Of a DNA stretch of 52,670 bases, positions 34,405 through 45,413 are shown in pieces (the first letter of the stretch is position 1; every line of letters begins with the position of its first letter). The stretch comes from Pseudomonadota bacterium (lineage in GTDB: Bacteria > Desulfobacterota > Binatia > UBA9968), in assembly GCA_021324155.1 (NCBI GenBank), contig JAJPJQ010000039.1, positions 1 to 52,670 of the forward strand. The letters run 5' to 3'. A model generated the notes under the pieces. It saw only the letters and a list, made by a program, of their open reading frames with translations, had not been told where the DNA came from and made no database searches. The translations under genes and the position numbers were made by a program.

Positions 34405-34490
34405 ATAAAGTGTTCACGAGGCTGGCCGCGGAGCTTCTAAACCACCCGGATTTCCGTCCGGTGTGAGGGTCTTTTTCTACACGGAATTTG

Positions 34491-34847
34491 ATGTCGGATC
34501 CTTTTTTCCCGGTACTGGTGCTTTTCGCGTTTGCGGCTGTCGTGGTGCTGGCGCTGCTTTTTATCGCGCAGACGGTCGGCCCGAAGCGGATGACGGCCGT
34601 CAAAGCGGACCCGTTCGAGTCCGGCAATCCTCCTCAAGGCGACGCGCGCATCCGCTTCCCGGTGCACTTTTATCTCGTCGCGATGTTGTTCCTCATCTTC
34701 GATCTGGAAGTGGTGTTCCTGTACCCGTGGGCGGTATCGTTTCGCCGGCTCGGCGTTTTCGGGCTGGTCGAGATGGGGATTTTTCTGCTGATCGTCGTGA
34801 TCGGCTTCATTTACGCATGGAAGAAGGGCGCGCTCGATCTCGACTGA
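34491..34847 (+). CDS. nuoA: NADH-quinone oxidoreductase subunit A (cluster 2)
   Basis: 118 residues from the ATG at 34491, just after an in-frame TTG. Three membrane helices. The helix 1-2 loop reads KADPFESGNPPQGDARIRFPVHFYLVAMLFLIFDLEVVFLYPW, the FESG form also found in E. coli NuoA, without the ND3-type cysteine of the cluster 1 copy. Its stop is one base from the nuoC start, so nuoB, which normally follows nuoA, is absent. Confidence 0.95.
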   Translation: MSDPFFPVLVLFAFAAVVVLALLFIAQTVGPKRMTAVKADPFESGNPPQGDARIRFPVHFYLVAMLFLIFDLEVVFLYPWAVSFRRLGVFGLVEMGIFLLIVVIGFIYAWKKGALDLD

Positions 34848-34848
34848 A

Positions 34849-35439
34849 ATGGCTGACGAGATTCCACAGCTGGAAGCAATCCGCCGGATACTCGGCGACG
34901 CGGTGCTCGACGCACACACCGCGCGAGGCGAAGACGTCATCGTCATCCGCCGCGACGGTCTCGTCGAGTCGTTCAAGCGCTTGAAGGAAGATCCCGCGCT
35001 CGCGTTCGATTTTCTCTCAGACCTCACCGCGGTCGATTATTTCGGTAAAAAGGAGCCGCGCTTCGAAGTCGTGTACCATTTGCTCTCTCTCGGAAGCGGC
35101 CGCCGCGTACGCGTCAAAGTGCCCGTCGGCGAGAGCTCGCCGGAGGTTGATTCGCTCGTTTCGCTCTGGCGCGCGGCCGATTGGATGGAGCGCGAAGTGT
35201 GGGACATGTTCGGCATCCGCTTCCGCGGTCATCCCGATCTGCGCCGCATTCTGCTCTACGAGGAATTTCGCGGCTACCCGCTGCGCAAGGATTATCCGGT
35301 GAATCAGCGCCAGCCGCTCGTGCCCGAGCGGGCGCTCAAAGGAACGTTCGTCGACATGCGCTCCAATAACAAGCTGGCCCAATTGAAGCAGCAGCTGGAG
35401 AAGCAAAAGCTCGCCGGCGCGGATTCGAAAAGGGGATGA
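34849..35439 (+). CDS. nuoC: NADH-quinone oxidoreductase subunit C (cluster 2)
   Basis: 196 residues. [74 protein letters not shown] is the 30-kDa signature. It carries a 40-residue C-terminal tail (LKGTFVDMRSNNKLAQLKQQLEKQKLAG) with coiled-coil character not present in cluster 1 NuoC. It follows nuoA directly, without nuoB, and overlaps nuoD by 4 bases (ATGA). Confidence 0.95.
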   Translation: MADEIPQLEAIRRILGDAVLDAHTARGEDVIVIRRDGLVESFKRLKEDPALAFDFLSDLTAVDYFGKKEPRFEVVYHLLSLGSGRRVRVKVPVGESSPEVDSLVSLWRAADWMEREVWDMFGIRFRGHPDLRRILLYEEFRGYPLRKDYPVNQRQPLVPERALKGTFVDMRSNNKLAQLKQQLEKQKLAGADSKRG

Positions 35440-36626
35440 AAGCCGAAGTCAAAGAGCTGCCGCAGGACATCATGGAGCTGCAGATGGGCCCGTCCCATCC
35501 GGCGACCCATGGAACGATCAAATTCAATCTCAAGCTCGACGGCGAGCGGGTGGTCGACTGCGACACCGAAGTCGGCTATCTCCACCGCGGCTTCGACAAG
35601 AGCTCGGAGCAGGGGACCTGGACCCAGGTGATTCCGTACACCGACCGGCTGAACTACGTCTCGCCGCTGATCAACAATGTCGGCTACGCGCTCGCGGTCG
35701 AGAGGCTCCTCGGCGTCGAGACGACGCCGCGCTGCCAGTTCATCCGCGTCGTTGCTAGCGAGATCTCCCGCATCACCGATCATCTTACCTGCTGCGGTAT
35801 GGCCGCGTCCGAACTCGGCGCCATCACCGCCGGCTTTTATATGATCGAGGCGCGCGAGATGCTCATGCGCATCGTCGAGGCGCTGACCGGCGCGCGCCTC
35901 ACCGTGACCTACGTCCGCATCGGCGGGCTTAAGCACGATCTACCCGAAGGCTTCGCCGCACAGGTAAAAGACGCCTTCGAGAAGACGCGCCGCCTGCTCG
36001 CGGACGTCGAGAAACTGCTCTCGCATAACCGGATTTTCATCGACCGCATGTCGAACGTCGGCGTGATTTCGAAGGAGACCGCGGTGAGCTACGGTCTGAC
36101 GGGGCCGGTCCTGCGGTCGACTGGCGTCAATTACGACGTCCGCAAGTTGCAGCCGTATCTCGTTTACGACCAGATGGACTTCACGGTTCCGCTCGGCAGC
36201 CACGGCGACAACTACGACCGCTTCATCGTCCGCGTCGAGGAGATCGAGCAGAGCATGCGGATCGTCGAGCAGGCGCTGGAAAAAATGCCGACGGGTCCCA
36301 TTTCGATCGAAGACCCGCGCATCGTGCTGCCGGACAAAGAAAAAGTCTACAACAGCATCGAAGGGCTGATGCATCACTTCAAGATCATCATGGAAGGCGT
36401 GCACGTGCCGCCCGGCGAAGTGTACCAGGCGGTCGAGGGCGGCAACGGCGAGCTCGGTTTCTATTTAGTGAGCGACGGCGGCGGCAGGCCCTACCGCGTG
36501 CGCGTGCGGCCGCCCTGTTTCATCGCGATGGGCGCGTTCCGCGAAATGATCAGAGGCTACACGGTCGCTGACATCGTGCCGACGTTCGGCATGATCAACA
36601 TGATCGGCGGTGAATGCGACCGCTAA
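35436..36626 (+). CDS. nuoD: NADH-quinone oxidoreductase subunit D (cluster 2)
   Basis: 396 residues. MGPSHPATHGTIKFNLKLDGE holds the quinone-site histidine; VIPYTDRLNYVSPLINNVGYALAVERLLG the tyrosine. Sequence differs widely from cluster 1 NuoD (SHPATHG versus QHPSTHG), so the clusters diverged long ago. The C-terminus FREMIRGYTVADIVPTFGMINMIGGECDR is complete. It would need a NuoB partner for N2, which cluster 2 does not encode. Confidence 0.96.
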   Translation: MKAEVKELPQDIMELQMGPSHPATHGTIKFNLKLDGERVVDCDTEVGYLHRGFDKSSEQGTWTQVIPYTDRLNYVSPLINNVGYALAVERLLGVETTPRCQFIRVVASEISRITDHLTCCGMAASELGAITAGFYMIEAREMLMRIVEALTGARLTVTYVRIGGLKHDLPEGFAAQVKDAFEKTRRLLADVEKLLSHNRIFIDRMSNVGVISKETAVSYGLTGPVLRSTGVNYDVRKLQPYLVYDQMDFTVPLGSHGDNYDRFIVRVEEIEQSMRIVEQALEKMPTGPISIEDPRIVLPDKEKVYNSIEGLMHHFKIIMEGVHVPPGEVYQAVEGGNGELGFYLVSDGGGRPYRVRVRPPCFIAMGAFREMIRGYTVADIVPTFGMINMIGGECDR

Positions 36627-36647
36627 AATCGCCGCTCTAAAGTAAAC

Positions 36648-37121
36648 ATGGCTGTCAAGTTTTCTGACGAATCGCTGAAGAAATTCGAAGCAATCGTCGC
36701 GCGTTATCCGCAGAAGAACGCGGCGATGCTGCCCGTGCTCTATCTCGCGCAGCAGGAGTTCGGCTATATCAGCCCGGAAGTGATGGAATACGTCTCGCAA
36801 ATTATGGACGTGCCGGTCGCGCGCGTGTTGGGCGTCGTGACGTTCTACACGATGTTCAATACGAAACCTATCGGGCGCCATCACATCCAGGTCTGCCGGA
36901 CGCTGCCGTGCGCGCTAGCCGGCGCGGAGCGCATTACGGGGGCGATCAAGGAAAAGCTTAAGATTGGTCTCGGCGAGACGACGCCGGACGGGCGCTTCAC
37001 GCTTTCGGAAGTCGAATGCCTAGCCTCGTGCGGCACGGCGCCGATGATGCAGGTGAACGACGATTACTACGAGAACTTGACGGAAAAGAACGTCGGCGAG
37101 CTTCTCGACCGGCTGAAATGA
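36648..37121 (+). CDS. nuoE: NADH-quinone oxidoreductase subunit E (24 kDa)
   Basis: 157 residues. It binds the 2Fe-2S cluster N1a with C83 and C88 (QVCRTLPCAL) and C124 and C128 (EVECLASCGTAPMMQVND). The N-terminal helical domain is typical (RYPQKNAAMLPVLYLAQQEFGYIS, VVTFYTMF). With NuoF it forms the NADH-oxidising tip. It is the only nuoE in the window and could serve both complexes. A 113-base A/T-rich gap separates it from nuoF. Confidence 0.96.
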   Translation: MAVKFSDESLKKFEAIVARYPQKNAAMLPVLYLAQQEFGYISPEVMEYVSQIMDVPVARVLGVVTFYTMFNTKPIGRHHIQVCRTLPCALAGAERITGAIKEKLKIGLGETTPDGRFTLSEVECLASCGTAPMMQVNDDYYENLTEKNVGELLDRLK

Positions 37122-37129
37122 ACGACAGA

Positions 37130-37225
37130 ATACAGAATCTAGAATTTAGAATTCAGAATTCAGAATTCAGAAGGGAAGAAGCCGAACCTCCGACCTTCGA
37201 CATTCTAGCTTTTATATTCTAAATT
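37130..37225. repeat. A/T-rich palindromic spacer element 5 between nuoE and nuoF
   Basis: Three tandem AATTCAG units follow AATTTAGAAT (37143-37152), which is perfectly inverse-complementary to ATTCTAAATT (37216-37225). CTAGAAT (37139-37145) also pairs with ATTCTAG (37202-37208). The whole spacer can thus fold as a long interrupted hairpin within the operon. It is the largest gap in cluster 2, where most other junctions overlap. Confidence 0.8.
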
Positions 37226-37234
37226 TTGCTTTTT

Positions 37235-38500
37235 ATGGAAAAGATTTTACTCCGCAATATCGACGCGCCCGATTCGCAGACGCTTGAGGGTTACCGGGCA
37301 TGCGGCGGGTATCGCGCGCTGGAAAAAGTGCTGCGCGAGATGACGCCGGAGAAGCTGATCGACGAGGTCAAGGCGTCTGGCCTGCGCGGGCGCGGCGGCG
37401 CGGGATTCCCGACCGGTATGAAGTGGAGTTTCGTGCCCAAGGATAACCCGAAACCCAAGTACGTCGTCTGCAACGCCGACGAAAGCGAGCCGGGGACGTT
37501 CAAGGACCGGCTGCTCATCGAAAAGGACCCGCACGCGATCGTCGAGGGGACGATCATCGCGGCCTACGCGATTCGCTCGCACACGTCCTTCATTTACATC
37601 CGCGGCGAGATGTTTTACGGCGCGCAGGTGCTGCAGCGCGCGCTCGACGAAGCCGCCGGCGCCGGATATCTCGGCAAAAACGTTCTCGGCTCGGGTTATG
37701 ACATCGATTTGATTCTACACCGGGGTGCCGGCGCATACATCTGCGGCGAAGAGACTGGGCTCTTGTCGTCGCTCGAAGGCGGGAAAGGCTGGCCGAAGAT
37801 CAAGCCGCCGTTTCCGGCGACGCACGGTCTTTTCGGCTGTCCGACCGTCGTCAACAACGTCGAAACGCTCGCGGCGCTGCCGTGGATCATCACCGAAGGC
37901 GCGGCGCGCTACGCCGCGATCGGCACGGAGAAGAGCAAGGGCACGAAGCTCTTCTGCGTCAGCGGGCACGTCAAGAAGCCCGGCGTGTATGAAGTCGACA
38001 TGGGCTATCCGTTCAAGAAGTTTCTCGAAGAAGACTGCGGCGGCATGGCGAACGGCAGGAAGCTCAAGGGCGTCATTCCCGGCGGTGCGTCGATGCCGGT
38101 GCTGCGCGCCGACGAGCTCGACGGCATCACGATGGACTACGAATCGTTCCAGGCCGCCGGTACGCTGCTCGGCTCGGGCGGCGTAATCGTCATGGACGAA
38201 TCGACGTGCATGGTGCGCGCGGCGTGGAACCTCTCGCGGTTCTTCGCCCATGAATCGTGCGGTCAATGCAGCCCGTGCCGCGAAGGCTGCCACTGGATCG
38301 AGAAGATACTAAACCGCGTCGAGCACGGCGCCGGCAAACCCGGCGATCTCGAGAAGATCCTGAGCGTGAGCGGCAACATCGGCGGCAACACGATCTGTCC
38401 GTTCGGCGACGCGGCGTCGTGGCCGCCCGCCGCGTTCATCAAAAAATACCGCGGCGAGTTCGACGAGCACATCGCGGCGGGCAAGTGCACGATACATTAA
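37235..38500 (+). CDS. nuoF: NADH-quinone oxidoreductase subunit F (51 kDa)
   Basis: 421 residues from ATG 37235; an in-frame TTG nine bases earlier is unlikely. NuoF binds NADH, FMN and cluster N3. FMN/NADH loop: GLRGRGGAGFPTGMKW (49-64), then NADESEPGTFKDR. N3 ligands: C342, C345, C348 (ESCGQCSPCREG) and C388 (NTICPFGDA). HRGAGAYICGEETGLLSSLEG follows the family pattern. Only nuoF of the window. Confidence 0.97.
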   Translation: MEKILLRNIDAPDSQTLEGYRACGGYRALEKVLREMTPEKLIDEVKASGLRGRGGAGFPTGMKWSFVPKDNPKPKYVVCNADESEPGTFKDRLLIEKDPHAIVEGTIIAAYAIRSHTSFIYIRGEMFYGAQVLQRALDEAAGAGYLGKNVLGSGYDIDLILHRGAGAYICGEETGLLSSLEGGKGWPKIKPPFPATHGLFGCPTVVNNVETLAALPWIITEGAARYAAIGTEKSKGTKLFCVSGHVKKPGVYEVDMGYPFKKFLEEDCGGMANGRKLKGVIPGGASMPVLRADELDGITMDYESFQAAGTLLGSGGVIVMDESTCMVRAAWNLSRFFAHESCGQCSPCREGCHWIEKILNRVEHGAGKPGDLEKILSVSGNIGGNTICPFGDAASWPPAAFIKKYRGEFDEHIAAGKCTIH

Positions 38501-38522
38501 GTAGAAAGCCGATCAATCAGAA

Positions 38523-40088
38523 ATGGATCCGGTAAAAATCACCATCGACGGGCGCGAGATCGTCACGGAAAAAGGCAAGACGGTCATCCAGGCCGCCGAG
38601 GACGCGGGCATCGACATCCCGCATTACTGCTATCATCCCAAGCTCACGATCGCCGGCAATTGCCGCATGTGCCTGGTCGAGATCGAGAAAATGCCGAAGC
38701 TCCAGATCGCCTGCAACACGCTCGCGACCGAAGGCATGGCGGTGAAGACGCAGAGCCCGAAGGTGCTGGAAGCGCGCCGCGCGGTGATGGAGTTTCTCCT
38801 CATCAATCACCCGGTCGACTGCCCGATCTGCGATCAGGCGGGCGAGTGTTGGCTCCAAGACTACTACATGGAGCACGACCTCGCGGCGAGCCGCTTCGAA
38901 GAGCGCAAGGAGCACGAGCGCAAGCGCGAGATCTTCGGCCCTTACGTCGTCTTCGACGGCGAGCGCTGCATCAAGTGCACGCGCTGCGTGCGTTTTCTCC
39001 AGGAAGTCACGCGCACCGACGAGCTTACCGTCGTGAACCGCAGCGACCATGCGACGATCGCGCTGTTTCCGGAAAAAACACTCGACAATCCGCTCTCGGT
39101 CAACGTCGTCGATATTTGCCCGGTAGGCGCGCTCACGGACCGGGATTTCCGCTTCAAGGTCCGCGTCTGGTATCTGAAAAAAACGCCGTCGATCTGTCCC
39201 GGGTGCAGCACCGGCTGCAACATATCGGTTGAGACTTATCAAAACCGCATTGCGCGTTTTAAGCCGCGCGTCAACGAGGCGGTCAACAGTCACTGGCTGT
39301 GTGACGAGGGACGTTACTCGTTTCACGGGCTCACGGAAGGCGAGCGGCTGACTTCCCCGATGATCCGCCAGGAAGGCGGGCTCGTTGCCGTCGATTGGGA
39401 CACCGCGCTCCGCGCGGTCGCTACAGGTCTTGCGGCGAACGCGCCGGCCGCGGCGATTCTGTCGGGGCGAAACACCAACGAAGAGGCGTTTCTCTACAGC
39501 CGCTTAATGAAACAATTTGTCTCTGACGGAGGTCTCGAAGTCTTTTATCGCGAGCGCGAGCTGACGGAAGTGGAAAAAATCCTCAAGAGTCCCGACCGCT
39601 CGCCTAACTTTCGCGGCGCGCGTCACATGGGCGTGGGCTCCGAGGCCGGGGTCGAGCCGCTGCTGAAAAATATTATCGATGGAAAATTCCGCTCGGCGTA
39701 TGTCGTCGGCGAAGATCTCGCATCATTGTCCGACCTCGGCGACAGGCTGAAGTCGGCGCTCGGTAAATTATCGTTTCTCGTCGTACAGGACACGCGCATG
39801 ACGCCGACGGCAGCGCTCGCGCACGTCGTGCTGCCGTCCACGAACTTCGCCGAGAAGGAGGGCACGTATACCAACCGCCGCGGCAGGGTGCAGAAGCTCA
39901 ATCCCGCACTCGTCGCGCCCGCCGGCGCGCTGCAGGACTGGGAGATCTTTGCCCGCCTGCTCGGCGAGAGTTACGACCGGCCGGCGGATATCTTCGCGGT
40001 CCTCTCCCGACAGCTGCCGGCGTACGCCGGCCTCGATTATGAAAAGATAGGCGCGCTCGGCGCCGATCTCGAAGCGCAACATCAATGA
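38523..40088 (+). CDS. nuoG: NADH-quinone oxidoreductase subunit G, short form
   Basis: 521 residues, clearly shorter than the 780-900 of Thermus and E. coli NuoG because the molybdopterin-oxidoreductase-like part is reduced. All iron-sulfur motifs are present: N1b C36, C47, C50, C64; N5 H96, C100, C103, C109; N4 C149, C152, C155, C199; and the off-pathway N7 C225, C228, C232, C260. The remaining C-terminal part keeps a VVQDTRMTPTAALAHVVLPSTNFAEKEGTYTNRRGRVQ segment. Overlaps nuoH by 4 bases. Confidence 0.95.
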   Translation: MDPVKITIDGREIVTEKGKTVIQAAEDAGIDIPHYCYHPKLTIAGNCRMCLVEIEKMPKLQIACNTLATEGMAVKTQSPKVLEARRAVMEFLLINHPVDCPICDQAGECWLQDYYMEHDLAASRFEERKEHERKREIFGPYVVFDGERCIKCTRCVRFLQEVTRTDELTVVNRSDHATIALFPEKTLDNPLSVNVVDICPVGALTDRDFRFKVRVWYLKKTPSICPGCSTGCNISVETYQNRIARFKPRVNEAVNSHWLCDEGRYSFHGLTEGERLTSPMIRQEGGLVAVDWDTALRAVATGLAANAPAAAILSGRNTNEEAFLYSRLMKQFVSDGGLEVFYRERELTEVEKILKSPDRSPNFRGARHMGVGSEAGVEPLLKNIIDGKFRSAYVVGEDLASLSDLGDRLKSALGKLSFLVVQDTRMTPTAALAHVVLPSTNFAEKEGTYTNRRGRVQKLNPALVAPAGALQDWEIFARLLGESYDRPADIFAVLSRQLPAYAGLDYEKIGALGADLEAQHQ

Positions 40089-41179
40089 TAGTCGATCTCG
40101 CGATCGTTGCAGTCAAGGCCTTCCTCGTCCTTTTCATGGTGCTGAACCTCGCCGGGATTCTCGGCTGGGTCGAGCGCAAGGGCAGCGCGCTGATCCAGGA
40201 CCGCATCGGAGCGAACCGCGCCTCGATCTTCGGCTTCGCCGGCATGGGGCTGGTCAATACGCTGATCGCGGATCCGATCAAGATGCTCACGAAAGAAGAT
40301 TTTATTCCGGCCCACGGCGACCGGCTCATGCACACGCTTGCGCCGTGCCTCGCGTTGTTTCCGGCGCTTGTGACCTTCGCCGTGATTCCCTTCGGCGACG
40401 TTTTGGTCGTCGGCGGGCGCGAGATCAATCTGCAAGTCGCGAACCTCAACATCGGCATTCTCTACATCTTCGCCATGGCGTCGCTCAGCGTCTACGGCAT
40501 CGTGATCGGCGCGTGGGCCTCGAACAACAAATTCTCGCTTTTGGGCGGCGTGCGCGGCGCGGCGCAGATGGTCTCGTACGAGATCGCGATGGGACTGTCG
40601 GTCATCGGCATCGTCATCGTCTACGGCACACTCGAGCCGCAGGCGATGGTTCGCGCGCAGGGAGAGCTGTTCTGGGGCTGGCTGCCTGCCTGGGGAGTCG
40701 TTCGGCAGCCGCTCGCGTTTTTGCTCTTTTTCACCGCCGCCGTCGCGGAGACCAAGCGGCTCCCGTTCGACGCGCCTGAGGGCGAGTCGGAGATCGTGGC
40801 GGGTTATCACGTCGAATACTCGGGCGGCAAGTTCCTCATGTTCTTCGCCGGTGAGTTCGCCGAGGTCGTGACCGCCGCGGGATTGGTTACCACGCTCTTC
40901 TTCGGCGGTTGGCAGGTGCCTTATCTCCTGCGCGACGGATTCTATTTTCCGTGGGGCAGTGTGGTTTCGCTCGCGCCGCTCACGGTAACGATTCTTCAGG
41001 TCGCCGCGTTCACGGTCAAGGTGCTCTTTTTCTGCTGGCTGCAGATCATTCTGCGCTGGACGCTGCCGCGCTTTCGCTACGATCAAATCATGCGCCTCGG
41101 GTGGAAGATGCTGCTACCGGCGGCGCTCGTCAACCTATTTCTTACGGCGGCGTGGATCGTCGTACGCCGGCCGGTTTGA
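40085..41179 (+). CDS. nuoH: NADH-quinone oxidoreductase subunit H (cluster 2)
   Basis: 364 residues, about eight membrane helices. Elements: [46 protein letters not shown] and the acidic loop [30 protein letters not shown]. Starts within the nuoG stop (ATGA). Only 6 bases separate its stop from nuoJ; nuoI, which should lie here, is absent. Confidence 0.96.
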   Translation: MIVDLAIVAVKAFLVLFMVLNLAGILGWVERKGSALIQDRIGANRASIFGFAGMGLVNTLIADPIKMLTKEDFIPAHGDRLMHTLAPCLALFPALVTFAVIPFGDVLVVGGREINLQVANLNIGILYIFAMASLSVYGIVIGAWASNNKFSLLGGVRGAAQMVSYEIAMGLSVIGIVIVYGTLEPQAMVRAQGELFWGWLPAWGVVRQPLAFLLFFTAAVAETKRLPFDAPEGESEIVAGYHVEYSGGKFLMFFAGEFAEVVTAAGLVTTLFFGGWQVPYLLRDGFYFPWGSVVSLAPLTVTILQVAAFTVKVLFFCWLQIILRWTLPRFRYDQIMRLGWKMLLPAALVNLFLTAAWIVVRRPV

Positions 41180-41185
41180 ACCGAC

Positions 41186-41665
41186 ATGATTGTCTTTTTC
41201 ATCCTGGCCTTTCTGACGCTGCTCTTCTCGCTGCTGGTGGTGACGCAGCGCAACGTCGTGCACAGCGCGATGGCGCTCGCCGCGACGCTTTTCGTTATGG
41301 CGGTCCTGTTCCTCACGCTCGACGCGCCGATGCTGGGCGTGCTTCAGATCCTCGTTTACGCCGGCGCGATCATGATTCTCATTCTATTCGTCATCATGCT
41401 GCTGAACCCGCTGTCGATCGAGGCGCGGCCGGCGGCGTGGTGGATGCTCGGCTCGCTTGGCGCCGCGGCGCTCTGCCTACAGCTCGCCGCGCTTGTCCAT
41501 CGGCCGGCGGTTTCCGCCGAGGCGGCGGTACCCGCCTCGTTCGGCGGCCCCGAGAGCATCGCACAAAGCCTGTTCACGGATTTCGCGCTGCCGTTCGGGC
41601 TCGCTTCGGTGCTGCTGCTGGTCGCGATCATCGGCGCCGTGGCGCTGGCGCAGAGGCAGCGTTGA
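41186..41665 (+). CDS. nuoJ: NADH-quinone oxidoreductase subunit J (cluster 2)
   Basis: 159 residues, five membrane helices. The conserved helix 3 reads [24 protein letters not shown], including the gating pi-bulge region. The C-terminal half [27 protein letters not shown] is typical. Its TGA shares one base with the nuoK ATG (TGATG). Confidence 0.95.
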   Translation: MIVFFILAFLTLLFSLLVVTQRNVVHSAMALAATLFVMAVLFLTLDAPMLGVLQILVYAGAIMILILFVIMLLNPLSIEARPAAWWMLGSLGAAALCLQLAALVHRPAVSAEAAVPASFGGPESIAQSLFTDFALPFGLASVLLLVAIIGAVALAQRQR

Positions 41666-41970
41666 TGCAGGCGCCAATCGAATATTATCTCGTGCTGAGC
41701 GCCGTTCTCTTTGCCATCGGCGTCGCCGGGGTCGTCATCCGCCGCGACGTCATCGTAATCCTGATGTCGATCGAGTTGATGCTCAATGCGGTCAATCTGA
41801 CTTTCATCGCCTTCTCGCGTTTTATGGGCTCGGTCGAAGGGCAGGTGATCGTGTTTTTCGTCATGACGGTGGCGGCCGCCGAGGCGGTGGTGGGCCTGGC
41901 GATCGTCATCTCGGTCTTTCGTTTCCGACAGACTCTCGATCCCAGAGACATGCAGCTTCTGAAGTGGTAG
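41665..41970 (+). CDS. nuoK: NADH-quinone oxidoreductase subunit K (cluster 2)
   Basis: 101 residues, three membrane helices. The two key glutamates are in [20 protein letters not shown] and [16 protein letters not shown]. The start is the ATG overlapping the nuoJ stop; the same frame is open for a long way upstream, but that is antisense-free shadow of nuoH and nuoJ coding. nuoL starts 19 bases after its stop. Confidence 0.95.
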   Translation: MQAPIEYYLVLSAVLFAIGVAGVVIRRDVIVILMSIELMLNAVNLTFIAFSRFMGSVEGQVIVFFVMTVAAAEAVVGLAIVISVFRFRQTLDPRDMQLLKW

Positions 41971-41989
41971 CTCGCTCGACGGCCGACTC

Positions 41990-43873
41990 ATGACGACCAA
42001 TCTGCTGCGCTGGATCCCGCTGCTGCCGCTCGCCGCCGCCGTGCTCAACGTTTTCTTCGGCGGCCGCTGGGGCAAGAGATTCGCCGGAATACTCGCCTCC
42101 GCCGCGGTGTTCGGATCCTTTCTGATCGCGCTGCGAGTCTTTATGCTGCTGTCGCCGGACGCCGTCTTGCGCGACACGCTTTATACCTGGATCGAATCCG
42201 AGCCGTTCAAGGCACAGGTCTCCTTTCAGGCCGATGCGCTCACGGCGGTCATGCTGCTCGTTATCACCGGCATCGGCTTTTTGATCCACCTCTACTCGAC
42301 CGGCTACATGGCGCACGACGAGGGCGAGGCGCGCTTCTTCGCCTACCTCAATCTGTTCGTTTTCTTCATGTCCGTGCTGGTCCTCGCCGACAATCTGCTG
42401 CTGTTTTTCGTCGGGTGGGAAGGCGTCGGCCTCTGCTCCTTTCTACTGATCGGGTTCTGGTACGAAGACCCTGCGAACACGACCGCCGGCAACAAGGCGT
42501 TTATCGTGAACCGCATCGGCGATTTCGCCTTTTTACTGGGCATGCTGCTGCTTTTCTGGGAGATGAACCGTCTCGGCGTTCCGTCGCTCGACTTCGCTGC
42601 TCTGAAAGACGCCGCCGCGCGTATCGCCCCGGACACGGCTGTGCTGATTACGCTGCTTTTCTTCATCGGCGCGACCGGCAAATCGGCGCAGATCCCGCTC
42701 TACGTATGGCTGCCCGACGCGATGGCCGGCCCCACGCCCGTGAGCGCGCTGATCCACGCCGCGACGATGGTGACCGCGGGCGTCTATCTGACGGCGCGGC
42801 TGAATTTTCTCTTTGTCCTCGCGCCCTACACGCTTTCGCTGATCGCAATCATCGGCGCTGCCACGGCGCTCTTCGCCGGCACGATCGCCGTAGCCCAGAA
42901 CGACATCAAGCGCGTGCTTGCGTATTCGACCGTCAGCCAGCTGGGCTACATGTTTCTGGCGGCCGGCGTCGGCGCGTTCAGCGCCGCCGTCTTTCACCTG
43001 TTCACGCACGCTTTTTTCAAGGCGTGCCTGTTTCTCGGCGCGGGCAGCGTCATCCACGCGATGGGCGGCGAGCAGGACATGCGCAAGATGGGCGGGCTGC
43101 GCCGCAGGCTGCCGGCGACGTACTGGACGTATCTCATCGCGGGACTGGCACTCGCGGGCATCCCGCCGACTGCGGGCTTTTTCTCGAAGGATCGGATCTT
43201 GCTCGAAGCCTACGCGAGCCCGCACGGCTCGCTAGCGCTCTGGCTTGTCGGCTGGATCACGGCGGGGCTCACCGCGTTTTACATGTTCCGCCAGTTGTTC
43301 CTCGTCTTTCACGGCACGAGCCGCGCGCCGGAGTCGGTGCAGGCGCACGTCCACGAGTCGCCCGCGGCGATGACGATCCCGCTGATCGTCCTCGCGCTCG
43401 GGTCGATCGCGGCCGGATGGCTGGCGCTGCCGTCGCGCGACGTCTGGGATCCCTGGCTGCAGGCCGTCTTGGGGCGCAGCAATCCGGCCGAGCATGGCGA
43501 GGCCGTGAACGAGACGCTGCTCGTCGCGCTTACCGTCGGAATCGCTCTTGTCGGCATCGCCGCGGCCTATTTTCTTTACGGTCGTGAGCGCCGCGTCCGC
43601 GAAGACGGACCGCTCTGGGGCACGCTCGCGCAAAAGTATTATATCGACGAGCTGTACGATTTTCTTTTCGTGCGGCCGTTCACGGCGGCCGCGAACTGGC
43701 TCGCGCGCGCGTTCGATCCCGGAATAATCGACGGCGCCGTCAACGGCGTCGCCGGACTTGTCCGCGGCATCAGCGCCTCCGGCCGACGGCTTCAGAGCGG
43801 CAACGTGCAGCATTATCTCTTCGCGTTTTTGATCGGCACGATTTTGATCTTCGTATACTGGCTGAGGCGGTGA
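41990..43873 (+). CDS. nuoL: NADH-quinone oxidoreductase subunit L (cluster 2)
   Basis: 627 residues, distal proton-pumping subunit, about 50 residues shorter than the cluster 1 copy, mainly in the C-terminal part. Glutamate in FVGWEGVGLCSFLLIGFWY, lysine in GATGKSAQIPLYVWLPDAMAGPTPVSALIHAATMVTAGVYL, lysine in VFHLFTHAFFKACLFLGAG. The C-terminal lateral helix and anchor are retained (QKYYIDELYDFLFVRPF and onward). 4 bases precede nuoM. Confidence 0.96.
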   Translation: MTTNLLRWIPLLPLAAAVLNVFFGGRWGKRFAGILASAAVFGSFLIALRVFMLLSPDAVLRDTLYTWIESEPFKAQVSFQADALTAVMLLVITGIGFLIHLYSTGYMAHDEGEARFFAYLNLFVFFMSVLVLADNLLLFFVGWEGVGLCSFLLIGFWYEDPANTTAGNKAFIVNRIGDFAFLLGMLLLFWEMNRLGVPSLDFAALKDAAARIAPDTAVLITLLFFIGATGKSAQIPLYVWLPDAMAGPTPVSALIHAATMVTAGVYLTARLNFLFVLAPYTLSLIAIIGAATALFAGTIAVAQNDIKRVLAYSTVSQLGYMFLAAGVGAFSAAVFHLFTHAFFKACLFLGAGSVIHAMGGEQDMRKMGGLRRRLPATYWTYLIAGLALAGIPPTAGFFSKDRILLEAYASPHGSLALWLVGWITAGLTAFYMFRQLFLVFHGTSRAPESVQAHVHESPAAMTIPLIVLALGSIAAGWLALPSRDVWDPWLQAVLGRSNPAEHGEAVNETLLVALTVGIALVGIAAAYFLYGRERRVREDGPLWGTLAQKYYIDELYDFLFVRPFTAAANWLARAFDPGIIDGAVNGVAGLVRGISASGRRLQSGNVQHYLFAFLIGTILIFVYWLRR

Positions 43874-43877
43874 GGTC

Positions 43878-45402
<1,525 letters not shown>

Positions 45403-45413
<11 letters not shown>

